Source of the DNA: Phycicoccus avicenniae
GTDB taxonomy: Bacteria; Actinomycetota; Actinomycetes; Actinomycetales; Dermatophilaceae
Reading direction: 5' to 3'
Length of the DNA stretch: 64,000 nt
Assembly: GCF_018139485.1 (NCBI RefSeq)
Contig: NZ_JAGSNF010000013.1
Span: forward strand, 1-64,000
The notes beneath the pieces were generated by a model. The model searched no databases. It was not told where the DNA came from and saw only the letters and a list, made by a program, of their open reading frames with translations. Numbering within the stretch: the first letter of the stretch is position 1; the number at the start of each line of letters is the position of its first letter. Both the position numbers and the translations under genes were made by a program. Shown here in pieces: positions 34,264 to 43,053 of this stretch.

Positions 34264-35247
34264 ATGAACGACCGCCGCGGCCCCGCCCTCGTCGTCCCCC
34301 GCACCGGGGGCTCCGACGTCCTCGTCGTCGAGGACCGGCCAGCCCCGGCCCCGGGCCCCGACGAGGTCCTCGTCGAGGTCGCCGCGGTCGGGGTCAACTT
34401 CATCGACGTCTACCAGCGCGAGGGTGTCTACCCCGTCGAGCCGCCGTTCGTCGCGTGCAACGAGGGCGCGGGGACGGTCGTCGAGGTCGGCTCGGCCGTC
34501 CGCGGCCTCGGGGTCGGGGACCGGGTGGCCTGGGGCCAGGCCGCCGGCAGCGGTGCCCGCTACGTGGCCGTGCCCGCGGCCGTCGTCGTGCGGGTGCCCG
34601 ACGGGGTCGACCTCGACGACGCGGCCGCGGTCATGCTCCAGGGCCTCACGGCCCACTACCTCGTGACGAGCACGTACGCCGTGGAGGAGGGCACGACGGC
34701 GCTCGTCCACGCGGCCGCCGGTGGGGTCGGCCAGCTCCTCGTCCAGATGGTCAAGGCCCTCGGCGGTCGGGTGGTCGCGACGGCCGGCGGGCCGGAGAAG
34801 TGCGCGACGGCGTCACGCCTCGGAGCGGACCACGTCGTGGACTACCGCGCGGTGGAGGACCTCGCGGCCGCCGTCCGCGAGGTGGCGGGTGGAGGCGTCG
34901 ACGTCGCCTACGACGGGGTCGGCAAGGACACCTTCGACGCCTCCCTCGCCTCGCTGCGACCCCGCGGCACGCTCGCCCTCTTCGGCGGTGCCAGCGGTCA
35001 GGTGCCGCCCTTCGACCTCCAGCGGCTCAACGCCGCCGGGTCCTGCTTCGTCACCCGTCCCAAGCTGCTGGACCACATCGCCACCCGCGACGAGCTGGAG
35101 TGGCGGGCCCGCGAGCTGCTCGAGGCGGTGGCGCGCGGCACGCTCGAGGTGACGGTCGGCGGTCGCTACGACCTCGCCGACGCGGCCCGGGCCTACGACG
35201 CCCTCGAGGGCCGGGCGACGCAGGGGAAGCTGCTGCTCCTGCCATGA
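34264..35247 (+). CDS. NADPH:quinone reductase (zinc-free MDR family)
   Basis: A 327-residue medium-chain reductase of the zeta-crystallin/QorA type. GVNFIDVYQREGVYP, GNEGAGTV-like CNEGAGTVVEVGS, the nucleotide fold VHAAAGGVGQLLVQM and GADHVVDYR are seen; structural and catalytic zinc cysteines are lacking, as in quinone reductases. It reduces quinones or enones with NADPH. It is the last gene of a plus-strand pair with the GNAT gene. Confidence 0.9.
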   Translation: MNDRRGPALVVPRTGGSDVLVVEDRPAPAPGPDEVLVEVAAVGVNFIDVYQREGVYPVEPPFVACNEGAGTVVEVGSAVRGLGVGDRVAWGQAAGSGARYVAVPAAVVVRVPDGVDLDDAAAVMLQGLTAHYLVTSTYAVEEGTTALVHAAAGGVGQLLVQMVKALGGRVVATAGGPEKCATASRLGADHVVDYRAVEDLAAAVREVAGGGVDVAYDGVGKDTFDASLASLRPRGTLALFGGASGQVPPFDLQRLNAAGSCFVTRPKLLDHIATRDELEWRARELLEAVARGTLEVTVGGRYDLADAARAYDALEGRATQGKLLLLP

Positions 35248-35284
35248 GCCGCCCTGGCGGACGCGGCGGCGTCGGGCGAGCCCG

Positions 35285-35632
35285 TCAGGCCCAGAGGACG
35301 GCGACGGCCGCGGCCACGACCGCCAGCCAGCCGGCCGCCTGGACGAGCTGCGGGCGCTCGCCCTGACCCTTGCGGGCCTTGGCCGCGGCGACCTCGGCAC
35401 AGCCTGCGACGGCCAGGGCGAGGACGAGCTTGACGCCGATCTTGGCGTGGTTCACCGGGTCGTCCCCCATCTCGGCGAGACCGACGAGCAGCAGCCCGGT
35501 GACGACCTGCGCCCGGGCACCCCACAGCAGCGCCGGGGTCGCCGTCCCCCGGGCGACGAAGACGGCGCTGCCGACGATGGCCGCCATCCCGAGGAGGTGG
35601 GCGAGGACGAGCAGGTGCTGGACGAACTCCAT
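35285..35632 (-). CDS. Small four-helix membrane protein
   Basis: A 115-residue protein with four hydrophobic segments (LLVLAHLLGMAAIVGSAVF; VVTGLLLVGLAEMG; IGVKLVLALAVAGCAEV; LAVVAAAVAVLWA). The pattern with a His after the first segment start, a GDDPVNHAKIGVKL loop and a basic AAAKARKGQGERP loop is seen in conserved actinobacterial membrane proteins of unknown function. The ATG is placed by TACCCT seven bases upstream on the minus strand. Confidence 0.65.
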   Translation of the reverse strand: MEFVQHLLVLAHLLGMAAIVGSAVFVARGTATPALLWGARAQVVTGLLLVGLAEMGDDPVNHAKIGVKLVLALAVAGCAEVAAAKARKGQGERPQLVQAAGWLAVVAAAVAVLWA

Positions 35633-35639
35633 GCCCCCG

Positions 35640-35645
35640 AGGGTA
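35640..35645 (-). promoter_or_regulatory. Leaderless -10 element of the small membrane protein gene
   Basis: TACCCT (minus strand) ends seven bases before the ATG at 35632. Confidence 0.5.
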
Positions 35646-35805
35646 GAGGCCACGGGCAGGGTCGACGGCGCCGGGGCCGGTGTCGCGCGGCCCCACCCGG
35701 CGCCCCGGCGCCGGTGCGCGAGGGGCCGATCCGACGCTCGTCCCGCTAGCCTGCCCCTGCCCGGCCCCCGCCGGTGACGCCCCCTCCCGACGGCAGGAGC
35801 CCCTC

Positions 35806-37164
35806 GTGTCCGACAGCCCCCGAGGCAGCGTGCTCACCCGCGCGATGCGTCCCGTCAACACCGTCGTCGAGCGGTGGATCCCGTCCGCCCTCGTCTTCGC
35901 CGTCGCCCTGACCTTCGTCGTCGCGGTCATGGCGCTGCTGCTCACCGACGCCGGGCCCGTCGACGTCGTCGTCGGTTGGGGGGACGGGCTGTCCGGCCTG
36001 CTCGCCTTCATCACGCAGATGGCGCTCATCCTGCTGCTCGGCCACACCCTGGCCCACACCCGCCCCGTCCGCCGCCTCCTGCGGGTGCTCGGGTCGGTGC
36101 CGCGGACGGCGGCGCAGGCCTACGTCTTCGTCTTCGTCGTCGCCGCGGTCGCCGCCCTCGTCACGTGGGGGCTCGGCCTCGTCGTCGGGGCCCTGCTCGC
36201 GAAGGAGGTCGCCGCGCAGGGCCGGGAGAAGGGCCTGCGGCTGCACTTCCCGATGCTCGTCGCCGCCGGGTTCTCCGGGTTCGTCGTGTGGCACATGGGC
36301 TACTCCGGCAGCGCCCCGCTCACGGCCGCGACCCCGGACTCGTTCGTCGTCGAGGCGCTCGGCGAGCCGCTCCCGCTGTCGCAGACGACCTTCGCGCTGT
36401 GGAACGTCGTCGCCGCGGTGCTCGTCGTCGCCGTCGTCGCCCTCGCCCTGTGGCTCGTCGCCCCGCGCGGGGACGACCGGGTCGTCGAGCTCGACGTGGA
36501 CGCCCGCGAGGGCGACGTCGACCTCGACGACACCGTCGTCACCCCCGCCGACCGGGTCGACGCCAGCCGGGTGCCGACGCTGGCGCTGGGCCTCTTCCTC
36601 GTGCTCTACCTCGTGCTGCACTTCTCCGACGGGGGCGGGCTGACCCTCGACGTCGTCAACTGGACCTTCCTCGCGCTCATCCTCCTGCTCGTGCTCCACC
36701 CGTTCGAGCTCATCGCGCTCGTGAAGAACGCCGCCGCGAACGTCGGCGAGATCCTCCTGCAGTTCCCCCTGTACGCCGGGATCCTCGGCATCATGACGGC
36801 GTCCGGCCTCATCGAGGTGCTCTCCGACGCCATCACGAGCGTCGCCAGCCCGACGACCTTCGGGGTGCTCGCGTTCCTGTCGGCCGGCGTCGTCAACTTC
36901 TTCGTGCCCTCCGGCGGCGGCCAGCTCGCGGTGCAGGGGCCGGTGCTCCTCGGGGCGGCCGAGTCGCTCGGCGTCGACCCGTCGGTCGCCATCATGGCGG
37001 TCGCCTACGGTGACCAGTGGACCAACATGATCCAGCCGTTCTGGGCGCTGCCGCTGCTCGCGATCGCCGGGCTGAAGATGCGCGACATCCTCGGCTACAC
37101 GACGGTGACGCTGCTCGCGTCCGGGGTCGTGTTCGCCGGCACGCTGCTCGTCGTCTCCGGCTGA
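35806..37164 (+). CDS. AtoE-type short-chain fatty acid transporter
   Basis: A 452-residue transporter with about eleven helices. VVVGWGDGLSGLLAFITQMALILLLG, FPMLVAAGFSGFVVWHMGYSGSAPL and FFVPSGGGQLAVQGPVL followed by YGDQWTNMIQPFW are the signatures of the AtoE (TIGR00366) family, which takes up acetoacetate, butyrate and similar acids. The GTG has GGCAGGAG upstream and a TAGCCT hexamer at 35747-35752 could be the -10 of a short leader. An uptake role would feed the CoA-based metabolism seen elsewhere in the window. Confidence 0.85.
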   Translation: MSDSPRGSVLTRAMRPVNTVVERWIPSALVFAVALTFVVAVMALLLTDAGPVDVVVGWGDGLSGLLAFITQMALILLLGHTLAHTRPVRRLLRVLGSVPRTAAQAYVFVFVVAAVAALVTWGLGLVVGALLAKEVAAQGREKGLRLHFPMLVAAGFSGFVVWHMGYSGSAPLTAATPDSFVVEALGEPLPLSQTTFALWNVVAAVLVVAVVALALWLVAPRGDDRVVELDVDAREGDVDLDDTVVTPADRVDASRVPTLALGLFLVLYLVLHFSDGGGLTLDVVNWTFLALILLLVLHPFELIALVKNAAANVGEILLQFPLYAGILGIMTASGLIEVLSDAITSVASPTTFGVLAFLSAGVVNFFVPSGGGQLAVQGPVLLGAAESLGVDPSVAIMAVAYGDQWTNMIQPFWALPLLAIAGLKMRDILGYTTVTLLASGVVFAGTLLVVSG

Positions 37165-37210
37165 CCGGAACGCCCCCCTCCCGCTCCCGCCCCATCGAGG
37201 CAAGACATCC

Positions 37211-37271
37211 TCCGGTGAGACAAGGGATCCGTTCCCTTGTGTCACCGGACATTTCGGGGTCACCCCGAAAT
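37211..37271. terminator. Double hairpin between convergent atoE-type and response-regulator genes
   Basis: The first hairpin pairs TCCGGTGA-G-ACAAGGGA (37211-37227) with TCCCTTGT-G-TCACCGGA (37233-37249), 16 pairs with one G-G mismatch. The second pairs ATTTCGGGG (37251-37259) with CCCCGAAAT (37263-37271). Both are symmetric and could stop either transcript. Confidence 0.7.
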
Positions 37272-37280
37272 CTCGGGACC

Positions 37281-37340
37281 GGTGGGGTGGGTGGGGTTCG
37301 GCTGGGGTGGGTGGGGTTCGGCTGGGGCGGGTGGGGTTTC
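37281..37340 (+). repeat. G-rich tandem repeat with quadruplex potential
   Basis: Two full 20-base units TGGGTGGGGTTCGGCTGGGG and a diverged third. At least eight runs of three or four G with one- to seven-base loops make a strong G-quadruplex candidate on the plus strand. Confidence 0.7.
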
Positions 37341-37347
37341 GCGGGTG

Positions 37348-38061
37348 TCAGACGAGCCGGCGTCCCATGGCCCAGGCGGTCAGCTCGTGCCGGGAGGACA
37401 GCTGCAGCTTGCGCAGCACAGAGGACACGTGCGTCTCGACGGTCTTGACCGAGATGAACAGCTCCTTGGCCACCTCCTTGTACTGGTAGCCGCGGGCGAT
37501 GAGCCGCATGACCTCCCGCTCGCGGGCGGACAACCGGTCCAGCTCCTCGTCGACCTCGGCGATCTCGCCGGCCGCCGCCCCGAAGGCGTCGAGGACGAAG
37601 CCGGCGAGCCGCGGGGAGAAGACCGCGTCCCCGTCGGCGACCCGGCGGATCGCGGTGACGAGGTCGCGCGCGGTGATCGTCTTCGTGACGTAGCCGCGCG
37701 CCCCGGCGCGGATGACGGCGATGACGTCCTCGGCGGCGTCCGACACCGACAGGGCGAGGAAGCGCACCGGCGCCCCGCCGACGGTCTCGACGCCGGCGCA
37801 GCCCCGGATGACGTCGACCCCGCCGTTGCCCGACCCGCCGGGCAGGTGGACGTCGAGGAGGACGACGTCCGGCTCCTCGCGCCGGATGACGGCGATCGCC
37901 GCGTCGACGTCCGCGGCCTCCCCGACGAACTCGCACACCGGCCCGCCCTCGGCCATCGCCTCGGTGAGCTCGGCCCGCACGCCGGTGCGGAACATCCGGT
38001 GGTCGTCGACGAGGACGACCCGCACGGGGGCGGGCGTCGCGGTCGTGTCGGTCGTGGCCAT
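37348..38061 (-). CDS. LuxR/NarL-family response regulator
   Basis: A 237-residue regulator. The receiver domain has VVLVDDHRMF, phospho-acceptor Asp70 in VVLLDVHLPGG, and YVTKTI. The C-terminal LuxR helix-turn-helix is LSAREREVMRLIARGYQYKEVAKEL with VKTVETHVSSVLRKL. It overlaps the kinase gene stop by one base (TGATG), so the two form a two-component pair. Likely targets include the divergent PspC gene and its own promoter, by analogy with other PspC-linked systems. Confidence 0.93.
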   Translation of the reverse strand: MATTDTTATPAPVRVVLVDDHRMFRTGVRAELTEAMAEGGPVCEFVGEAADVDAAIAVIRREEPDVVLLDVHLPGGSGNGGVDVIRGCAGVETVGGAPVRFLALSVSDAAEDVIAVIRAGARGYVTKTITARDLVTAIRRVADGDAVFSPRLAGFVLDAFGAAAGEIAEVDEELDRLSAREREVMRLIARGYQYKEVAKELFISVKTVETHVSSVLRKLQLSSRHELTAWAMGRRLV

Positions 38062-39299
38062 CACTGCTCTCCTTCGACGGGCGGGAGGCGCAGCTCCACC
38101 TCGGTCCCGTCCTCGCGTCGGCGGACCCGGGCGGACCCGCCGTGCCGTTCCATCCTGCCGAGCACCGACTGGCGCACCCCGAGCCGGTCCTCGGGAACCC
38201 CCTCGAGGTCGAACCCCTCGCCGCGGTCCCGGACGAACGCCTCGACGCCGCTCGGTCCGATCTCGACGTAGGCGGTGACCGGCGGCGCGCCGTGCCGGAC
38301 GGCGTTGAGCAGCGCCTCGCGCATCGCCCGGCTCAGCGCGGCGCCGTGCTGCTCGAAGGGGCGGTCGCCGGTGACGACGAGGTCGACCGGCACGCCCTGG
38401 AGGTCCTCGACCTCGTGGGCGACCTCGGTGACCGCCGCCGCGAGCGACTCCTGGGATCCCTGCGGCCCGGCGTACAGCCACGACCGCAGCTCGCGCTCCT
38501 GGGCCCGGGCGAGCCGGGTGACGGCCTGGCCGTCGCCCGCCTGGCGCTGGATGAGGGCGAGGGTCTGCAGGACCGAGTCGTGCAGGTGCGCGGCGATGTC
38601 GGCCCGCTCGGTGGCCCGGGCCGCGGCGAGCTGCTCGCGGCGGAAGTCGGTCCACAGCCGGACCGCCCAGGGCGCCGCGAGGATGAGGGCGCCGGTGAGG
38701 ACGGCGAGCGCCGCGAAGAGGGCGTCCATCACGACGCCCGGGGTGCTGCCGCGGGTCACGAGGACGAGGATCCCGGCGAGGGTGAGGAGCGTCCCGAGGG
38801 TGACCCGGACCCAGCCGCGACCGCCCGGGCCGCCGGTGAGCCACCGCGAGCGCTGGGCGTCGTCGAGGGTCGACCACGCGACGACCGCGCCGACGCTGAT
38901 GACGAGCACGGGGACGAGCACCGAGCCGCGGACCGACGCCCCGAGACCCGGGACGAGGAGCGCGAGGCCGCCGAGGACGAGGACGCCACCACCGGCGAGG
39001 GTCAGCCCCCAGCGGCGCCGCTCGCTGCGGGCGACCCCGGCGGGCGACCACGGCTCGACGTCGTCCTCCGCGGTGAGCGCCCACAGGAAGAGGTAGGCCG
39101 CGATGCCGGCGCCGCCGCTCAGAGCGAGGACGACGAAGGCCACCCTCACGAGCCGCCGGGACACCCCGAGGTGGCGGGCGACCGCGTCGCAGACCCCGGG
39201 CGTCCAGCCGGCGGCCCGGGCGCGCACGAGCGGCGGACGGGCCGGACCGGGCGCCGGCGCGACGGTCCGGGCGGACACGGGCTCGTAGGGGGTGGGCAC
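38061..39299 (-). CDS. PspC-fused sensor histidine kinase (HisKA_3 type)
   Basis: A kinase of about 412 residues. The N-terminal PspC domain (RARAAGWTPGVCDAVARHLGVS ... YLFLWALTAEDD) is followed by four membrane helices, the HisKA_3 box ERADIAAHLHDSVLQTLALI with the phosphorylated His, and an HATPase domain with REALLNAVRHG (N box) and RDRGEGFD (G1). PspC kinases are thought to sense envelope stress. The GTG at 39299 has a CAGGAT hexamer six bases upstream; a GTG at 39317 is the alternative start. Confidence 0.9.
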   Translation of the reverse strand: MPTPYEPVSARTVAPAPGPARPPLVRARAAGWTPGVCDAVARHLGVSRRLVRVAFVVLALSGGAGIAAYLFLWALTAEDDVEPWSPAGVARSERRRWGLTLAGGGVLVLGGLALLVPGLGASVRGSVLVPVLVISVGAVVAWSTLDDAQRSRWLTGGPGGRGWVRVTLGTLLTLAGILVLVTRGSTPGVVMDALFAALAVLTGALILAAPWAVRLWTDFRREQLAAARATERADIAAHLHDSVLQTLALIQRQAGDGQAVTRLARAQERELRSWLYAGPQGSQESLAAAVTEVAHEVEDLQGVPVDLVVTGDRPFEQHGAALSRAMREALLNAVRHGAPPVTAYVEIGPSGVEAFVRDRGEGFDLEGVPEDRLGVRQSVLGRMERHGGSARVRRREDGTEVELRLPPVEGEQ

Positions 39300-39425
39300 G
39301 GGTCCATCCTGACGCACCGGTCCGGCCCGCAGCAGCCCTCGGCGGCAGGTCCCGGGGTCGGGTCAGGGGGGCGTCAGGGTCGACCCTCATGGCAGCGCCC
39401 ACCCCCGGCCGCCACAGTGGGTGGC

Positions 39426-40850
39426 ATGACGGACACCTCCACCGGGACGCCGCCGCAGAGCCGGCGCGGCGCCCTCGACGACACCTTCGACCGGCTCCGC
39501 TCCTCGAGCGTGCGAAGGGACGGCGAGCGCCGCTGGTTCGGCGGCGTGTGCGCCGGGATCGCCGCGCGCTTCGACGTCGACCCGCTCCTCATCCGGGCCG
39601 CGGCCATCGCCCTCGCCCTCGCCGGCGGCGTCGCCGTCCCGGTGTACCTCGTCCTCTGGCTGCTGCTCCCGGACGCCGACGGCTCGCTCCTCGCCGACCG
39701 CGGGCTGCGGCACGGCGACGTGTGGCCGGTCGTCCTCGTCGTCGTCACCGGGCTGTTCGTGCTCGGCGGCCTGGTCTCGCTCGGCGTCGGCGACAACGGC
39801 TGGGGTGGGCCGGTCTGGCTCCTGCTGCCCGTGGGCGTCGTCGTCTGGCTGCTGGCCTCCCGCGCCGGCCGACCGGCGGCGACCGCGCCGCCGGGCCCCG
39901 TCCCACCCCCGCCACCTCCAGGAGACGCCGCGATGACCGCACCCCCCACGAACCAGGACGTCACGGGGCCCACCGGTCCCGGTGTGGCCCCGTCCACGAC
40001 GACCGCCACCCCTGCCACCGCGCCGGGCGCCGGCACGGCCCCCGCGGCCGCCGTCGCCACCCCGGCCGGGCCCCCGGCGCTCGGACGTCCGCCGCGCTAC
40101 GGCGAGCCGGGAGGTGACGTCCCGCCGCCGCACGGGGCGCCGCGCTACGGGGGCCCCACCCCACCGGTCCCGCCGCGCCCGGTGCTCCCGCCGCCCCCGC
40201 CGCGGCCCCGCCGCCGGCGGCCCAGCGGCTCGGTCGGGCTCGTCGGCCTCGGGCTCGCCATCCTCCTCACCGGCGCCGGGAGCCTCCTCGCGGGCCCGGT
40301 CGGCTGGGACGGCCCGGCGGTGCAGCTCGGCTTCGCCGTCGCCCTCGCCGGCGTCTCGCTCCTCGTCCTCGGGCTCGGGCTGCGTGGGCGCGCCTCCGGG
40401 GTCAGCGGGTTCCTCGTCCTCGTGCTCGCCGGGGCGACCGGCATCGCGACGGCCGCCGCGCACACCACCCCCGGCGGGAGCGTCGGCGACCGCACCTGGG
40501 TGCCGTCCGCGACGTCGCAGACCTCGTCCTACCGGCTCGGCGCCGGCGAGGCGACGCTGGACCTCTCCGGCTTCGTCGGTACCACCCCCACCGACGACCC
40601 CGTGACCGTCACGGCCCGCGTCGGAGCCGGTGAGCTGACGATCGAGGTCCCGGAGGGGCTCGACGTCGAGGTCACCGCCGACGGCGGCGTCGGGACGATC
40701 CGACACGAGCGGCTCGACCCCGACGGCCCGACGACGGTCGACACCCGCGACCTCGGGAGCGGACCCGAGACCATCACGACCGGCGACGACGCCGTCGTCG
40801 TCGTCGACGTCGAGCTCGGTCTCGGCGAGATCACCATCGAGGAGGGCTGA
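39426..40850 (+). CDS. PspC-domain membrane protein with C-terminal adhesin-like domain
   Basis: A 474-residue protein divergent from the kinase. Residues about 35-80 are a PspC domain (RRWFGGVCAGIAARFDVDPLLIRAAAIALA ... YLVLWLLLPD), then two more helices, a 130-residue Pro/Ala/Thr-rich linker, further helices around 275-345, and a C-terminal beta-rich part (LGAGEATLDLSGF ... VDVELGLGEITIEEG) resembling the DUF2154/LiaF-like domain. Shared PspC domains in kinase and this protein suggest mutual regulation of an envelope-stress response. The following gene starts one base after its stop codon. Confidence 0.83.
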   Translation: MTDTSTGTPPQSRRGALDDTFDRLRSSSVRRDGERRWFGGVCAGIAARFDVDPLLIRAAAIALALAGGVAVPVYLVLWLLLPDADGSLLADRGLRHGDVWPVVLVVVTGLFVLGGLVSLGVGDNGWGGPVWLLLPVGVVVWLLASRAGRPAATAPPGPVPPPPPPGDAAMTAPPTNQDVTGPTGPGVAPSTTTATPATAPGAGTAPAAAVATPAGPPALGRPPRYGEPGGDVPPPHGAPRYGGPTPPVPPRPVLPPPPPRPRRRRPSGSVGLVGLGLAILLTGAGSLLAGPVGWDGPAVQLGFAVALAGVSLLVLGLGLRGRASGVSGFLVLVLAGATGIATAAAHTTPGGSVGDRTWVPSATSQTSSYRLGAGEATLDLSGFVGTTPTDDPVTVTARVGAGELTIEVPEGLDVEVTADGGVGTIRHERLDPDGPTTVDTRDLGSGPETITTGDDAVVVVDVELGLGEITIEEG

Positions 40851-40851
40851 C

Positions 40852-41217
40852 ATGAGCAGCGACGAGACCCGACCCCTGACCCAGGACCTCGGCTTCGACC
40901 CCGAGGACGAGGCGAGCCGGCCGCGGACCGACCCCGGCGACGCCGGGCCGGCCGGCACGGGCACCACGACGGGGGCGAGCGACGCGGCCGGCGCGTCCGG
41001 CACGCCGCCCGGACCGCTCCACCGCCGGGGCCCGGCCCCGTTCGCGCTCCTCCTCGGCACCCTCGGCCTGCTCCTCGCGCTCGCCGTCCTCGTCGGAGAG
41101 AGCGTCGACCTCTCCCCCGACTGGTCGGTGCTCGGCCCGTGGGCCGTCGTCGCCGGTGGACTGCTCGTCGTCGTCGTGGGACTGCTGGGCATCCGCTCGA
41201 ACCGCACCGAGCCCTGA
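40852..41217 (+). CDS. Small two-helix membrane protein co-transcribed with the PspC protein
   Basis: A 121-residue protein. Residues 1-60 are polar and Gly/Ala/Thr-rich with an acidic start; two helices follow (FALLLGTLGLLLALAVLVG and AVVAGGLLVVVVGLLGI). No family is recognised. The ATG lies one base after the PspC gene stop, so the pair is translated together and the protein probably belongs to the same envelope-response unit. Confidence 0.65.
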   Translation: MSSDETRPLTQDLGFDPEDEASRPRTDPGDAGPAGTGTTTGASDAAGASGTPPGPLHRRGPAPFALLLGTLGLLLALAVLVGESVDLSPDWSVLGPWAVVAGGLLVVVVGLLGIRSNRTEP

Positions 41218-41235
41218 CCCGACCGCCGTCCCGGC

Positions 41236-41922
41236 TCAGGGGCGGGGCCGCGGGTGTCGCCACGGCACGCCCGCGGCCTCGAGCGCGACCGGGACGGTGG
41301 CGACGACCCACAGTTCCCCGAGCCGGTCGAGCGGGACCCACCGCGCGTCCGCCGTCGAGCCGCCGACGTCGTGGACGACCGGAGTGCTCGGGCGAGGGCA
41401 GACGGCGGTGTGCAGCAGCCGCACCGCGTGGTAGTCCTCGACCCCCCGCGGCGAGCGACCCCGCCAGTGCTGGGTCATGAGGTCGACGAGCCGGACGTCC
41501 TCGACGTGCTGCCCCGCCTCCTCCTGGACCTCGCGGACGACGGCGGCCTCCGCCGTCTCGCCCGGGTCGATGCCGCCGCCGGGCAGGTTCCAGCGCCCGT
41601 CGGCTCCGGTTCCGCCGGTGAGCTGGGTGAGCAGGACGGCCCCGTCGGCCACGACGACGGCGTACGCCGCGACCCGCTGCCGCGGGACGACGTCGGCGCG
41701 CTCCGCGTCGCTCAGCCCGGGACCGCGGGCGGTCGTCGTGAGGGGCTCGGGTGTCACCGGGTCGACGACGAACCGGACGACCATCCGCTCGAGCGGCCCG
41801 TCGGCCCGGGGCGAGCGACCGGCCCACCCGAGGGCGCGCAGCCGGTCGTGCGCGTCCTCCCCGTGGCCGAGGACGAAGGAGACGACGTCCTCGCCGTCCC
41901 GCTCCCCGACGACGGTGATCAC
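41236..41922 (-). CDS. Nudix hydrolase
   Basis: A 228-residue protein. The Nudix box GGIDPGETAEAAVVREVQEEAGQ occurs at about residues 135-157 and fits Gx5Ex7REUxEExGU except for the last residue. The N-terminal 80 residues are a family-specific extension (VVGERDGEDVVSFVLGHGEDAHDRL) not part of the Nudix fold. It should cleave a nucleoside-diphosphate-linked compound; substrate is unknown. Its GTG overlaps the glycosyltransferase stop by four bases, so they are coupled. Confidence 0.85.
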   Translation of the reverse strand: MITVVGERDGEDVVSFVLGHGEDAHDRLRALGWAGRSPRADGPLERMVVRFVVDPVTPEPLTTTARGPGLSDAERADVVPRQRVAAYAVVVADGAVLLTQLTGGTGADGRWNLPGGGIDPGETAEAAVVREVQEEAGQHVEDVRLVDLMTQHWRGRSPRGVEDYHAVRLLHTAVCPRPSTPVVHDVGGSTADARWVPLDRLGELWVVATVPVALEAAGVPWRHPRPRP

Positions 41923-43037
41923 CGCTCCTCCCGGGCCCGGCGGTACTCCGCGAGGTGGGCCCCGAGGACCGCGTCCCACTCCTGGCGCGGCGGCCGCGCC
42001 CGGGCACCGCTGGTGAGCGCGGCCAGCCGTCCGCGGTCCGCGCCGAGGCCCGCGACGGCGAGCGCGAGCGCCTCGTCGGTGTCGACGAGCAGACCGTCCA
42101 CCCCGTGCGTGACGATGTCCTCGACGCCCGTGCCGGTCCGGGTGACGACCGGCACCCCCGCCGAGCGCGCCTCGAGGGCGGCGATGCCGAAGGCCTCGAG
42201 CAGCGCGACCGAGAGGTAGACGTCGGCCGTGTGGTGCAGCTCGCGCAGGGTCTCGCGATCGAGCCGGCCCGGCAGCGACACCCAGTCCATCCCCCGCGCC
42301 CGCAGGTAGGCCTCCATGACCCGCCGCTGCGGACCCGCGCCGGGGACGGTCGCCCGCATCGTTACCGAGGGGTCGAGCAGCGCTCGGGCCCGTTCGAGCG
42401 TGCGGAGCAGGACGAGCGGCCGCTTGCGGGACACCAGCCGGATGGCCGTGACGACGTGCAGCCCGGCGGGGTCCGGCGTGTGCTCGCCGTGGGCCCACCA
42501 CGCGGCGTCGATGCCGTTGTGCAGCACCTCGACCCGTGCCCCGCCGGCGACACCCGAGACCTGGGCGGCGGTCATCCGGGACACGGCGTCGAGCGCGACC
42601 CCGCGCCGCGCCCAGCGGCCGACGTGGCCGGCCGCCGCCATCCAGTGCCGGTTGTGCCCGAGGGCGCAGTGGAAGGTGGCGAGCACGGGCAGGTCGGCGT
42701 CCAGGGCGGTGCCGACGAGGTCGGTCGCGAAGGGGCTGACGACGCCGAGGTGGGCGTGGGCGACGTCGAAGCCGCCACGCTCCAGGCGACGCCGCACCTC
42801 CCGCGGGGCGAGCGGGTTGACCGGGACGTCCCCGGGCAGTCCGAGCGCCATCCGGTGGACGACGACGTCGCCCTCGACGGTCGTCGCGCCGTGCCGCTCG
42901 CCGTCCGGCCCGGAGGTCGCCGTGAACACCTCGACGGCGTGCCCCGCGGCGGTGAGCCGGTGGGCGAGGTCGTGCACCTGACGCTCGATCCCACCGAGCC
43001 GCGGCGGGTAGCAGTCGGAGAGCAGGGCGACCTTCAC
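41919..43037 (-). CDS. GT4-family glycosyltransferase
   Basis: A 372-residue GT-B glycosyltransferase. The N-terminal VALLSDCYPPRLGGIERQVHDLAHRL, RLVSRKRPLVLLRTL and the acceptor-side EAFGIAALEARSAGVPVV motif place it in GT4. The donor is probably a nucleotide sugar or GDP-mannose; the acceptor may be a lipid, given the adjacent divergent flippase-like membrane protein. The GTG at 43037 begins the family N terminus; an ATG at 43055 is an alternative. Confidence 0.88.
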   Translation of the reverse strand: MKVALLSDCYPPRLGGIERQVHDLAHRLTAAGHAVEVFTATSGPDGERHGATTVEGDVVVHRMALGLPGDVPVNPLAPREVRRRLERGGFDVAHAHLGVVSPFATDLVGTALDADLPVLATFHCALGHNRHWMAAAGHVGRWARRGVALDAVSRMTAAQVSGVAGGARVEVLHNGIDAAWWAHGEHTPDPAGLHVVTAIRLVSRKRPLVLLRTLERARALLDPSVTMRATVPGAGPQRRVMEAYLRARGMDWVSLPGRLDRETLRELHHTADVYLSVALLEAFGIAALEARSAGVPVVTRTGTGVEDIVTHGVDGLLVDTDEALALAVAGLGADRGRLAALTSGARARPPRQEWDAVLGAHLAEYRRAREER

Positions 43038-43053
43038 GAGGGCCCACCCTGCC

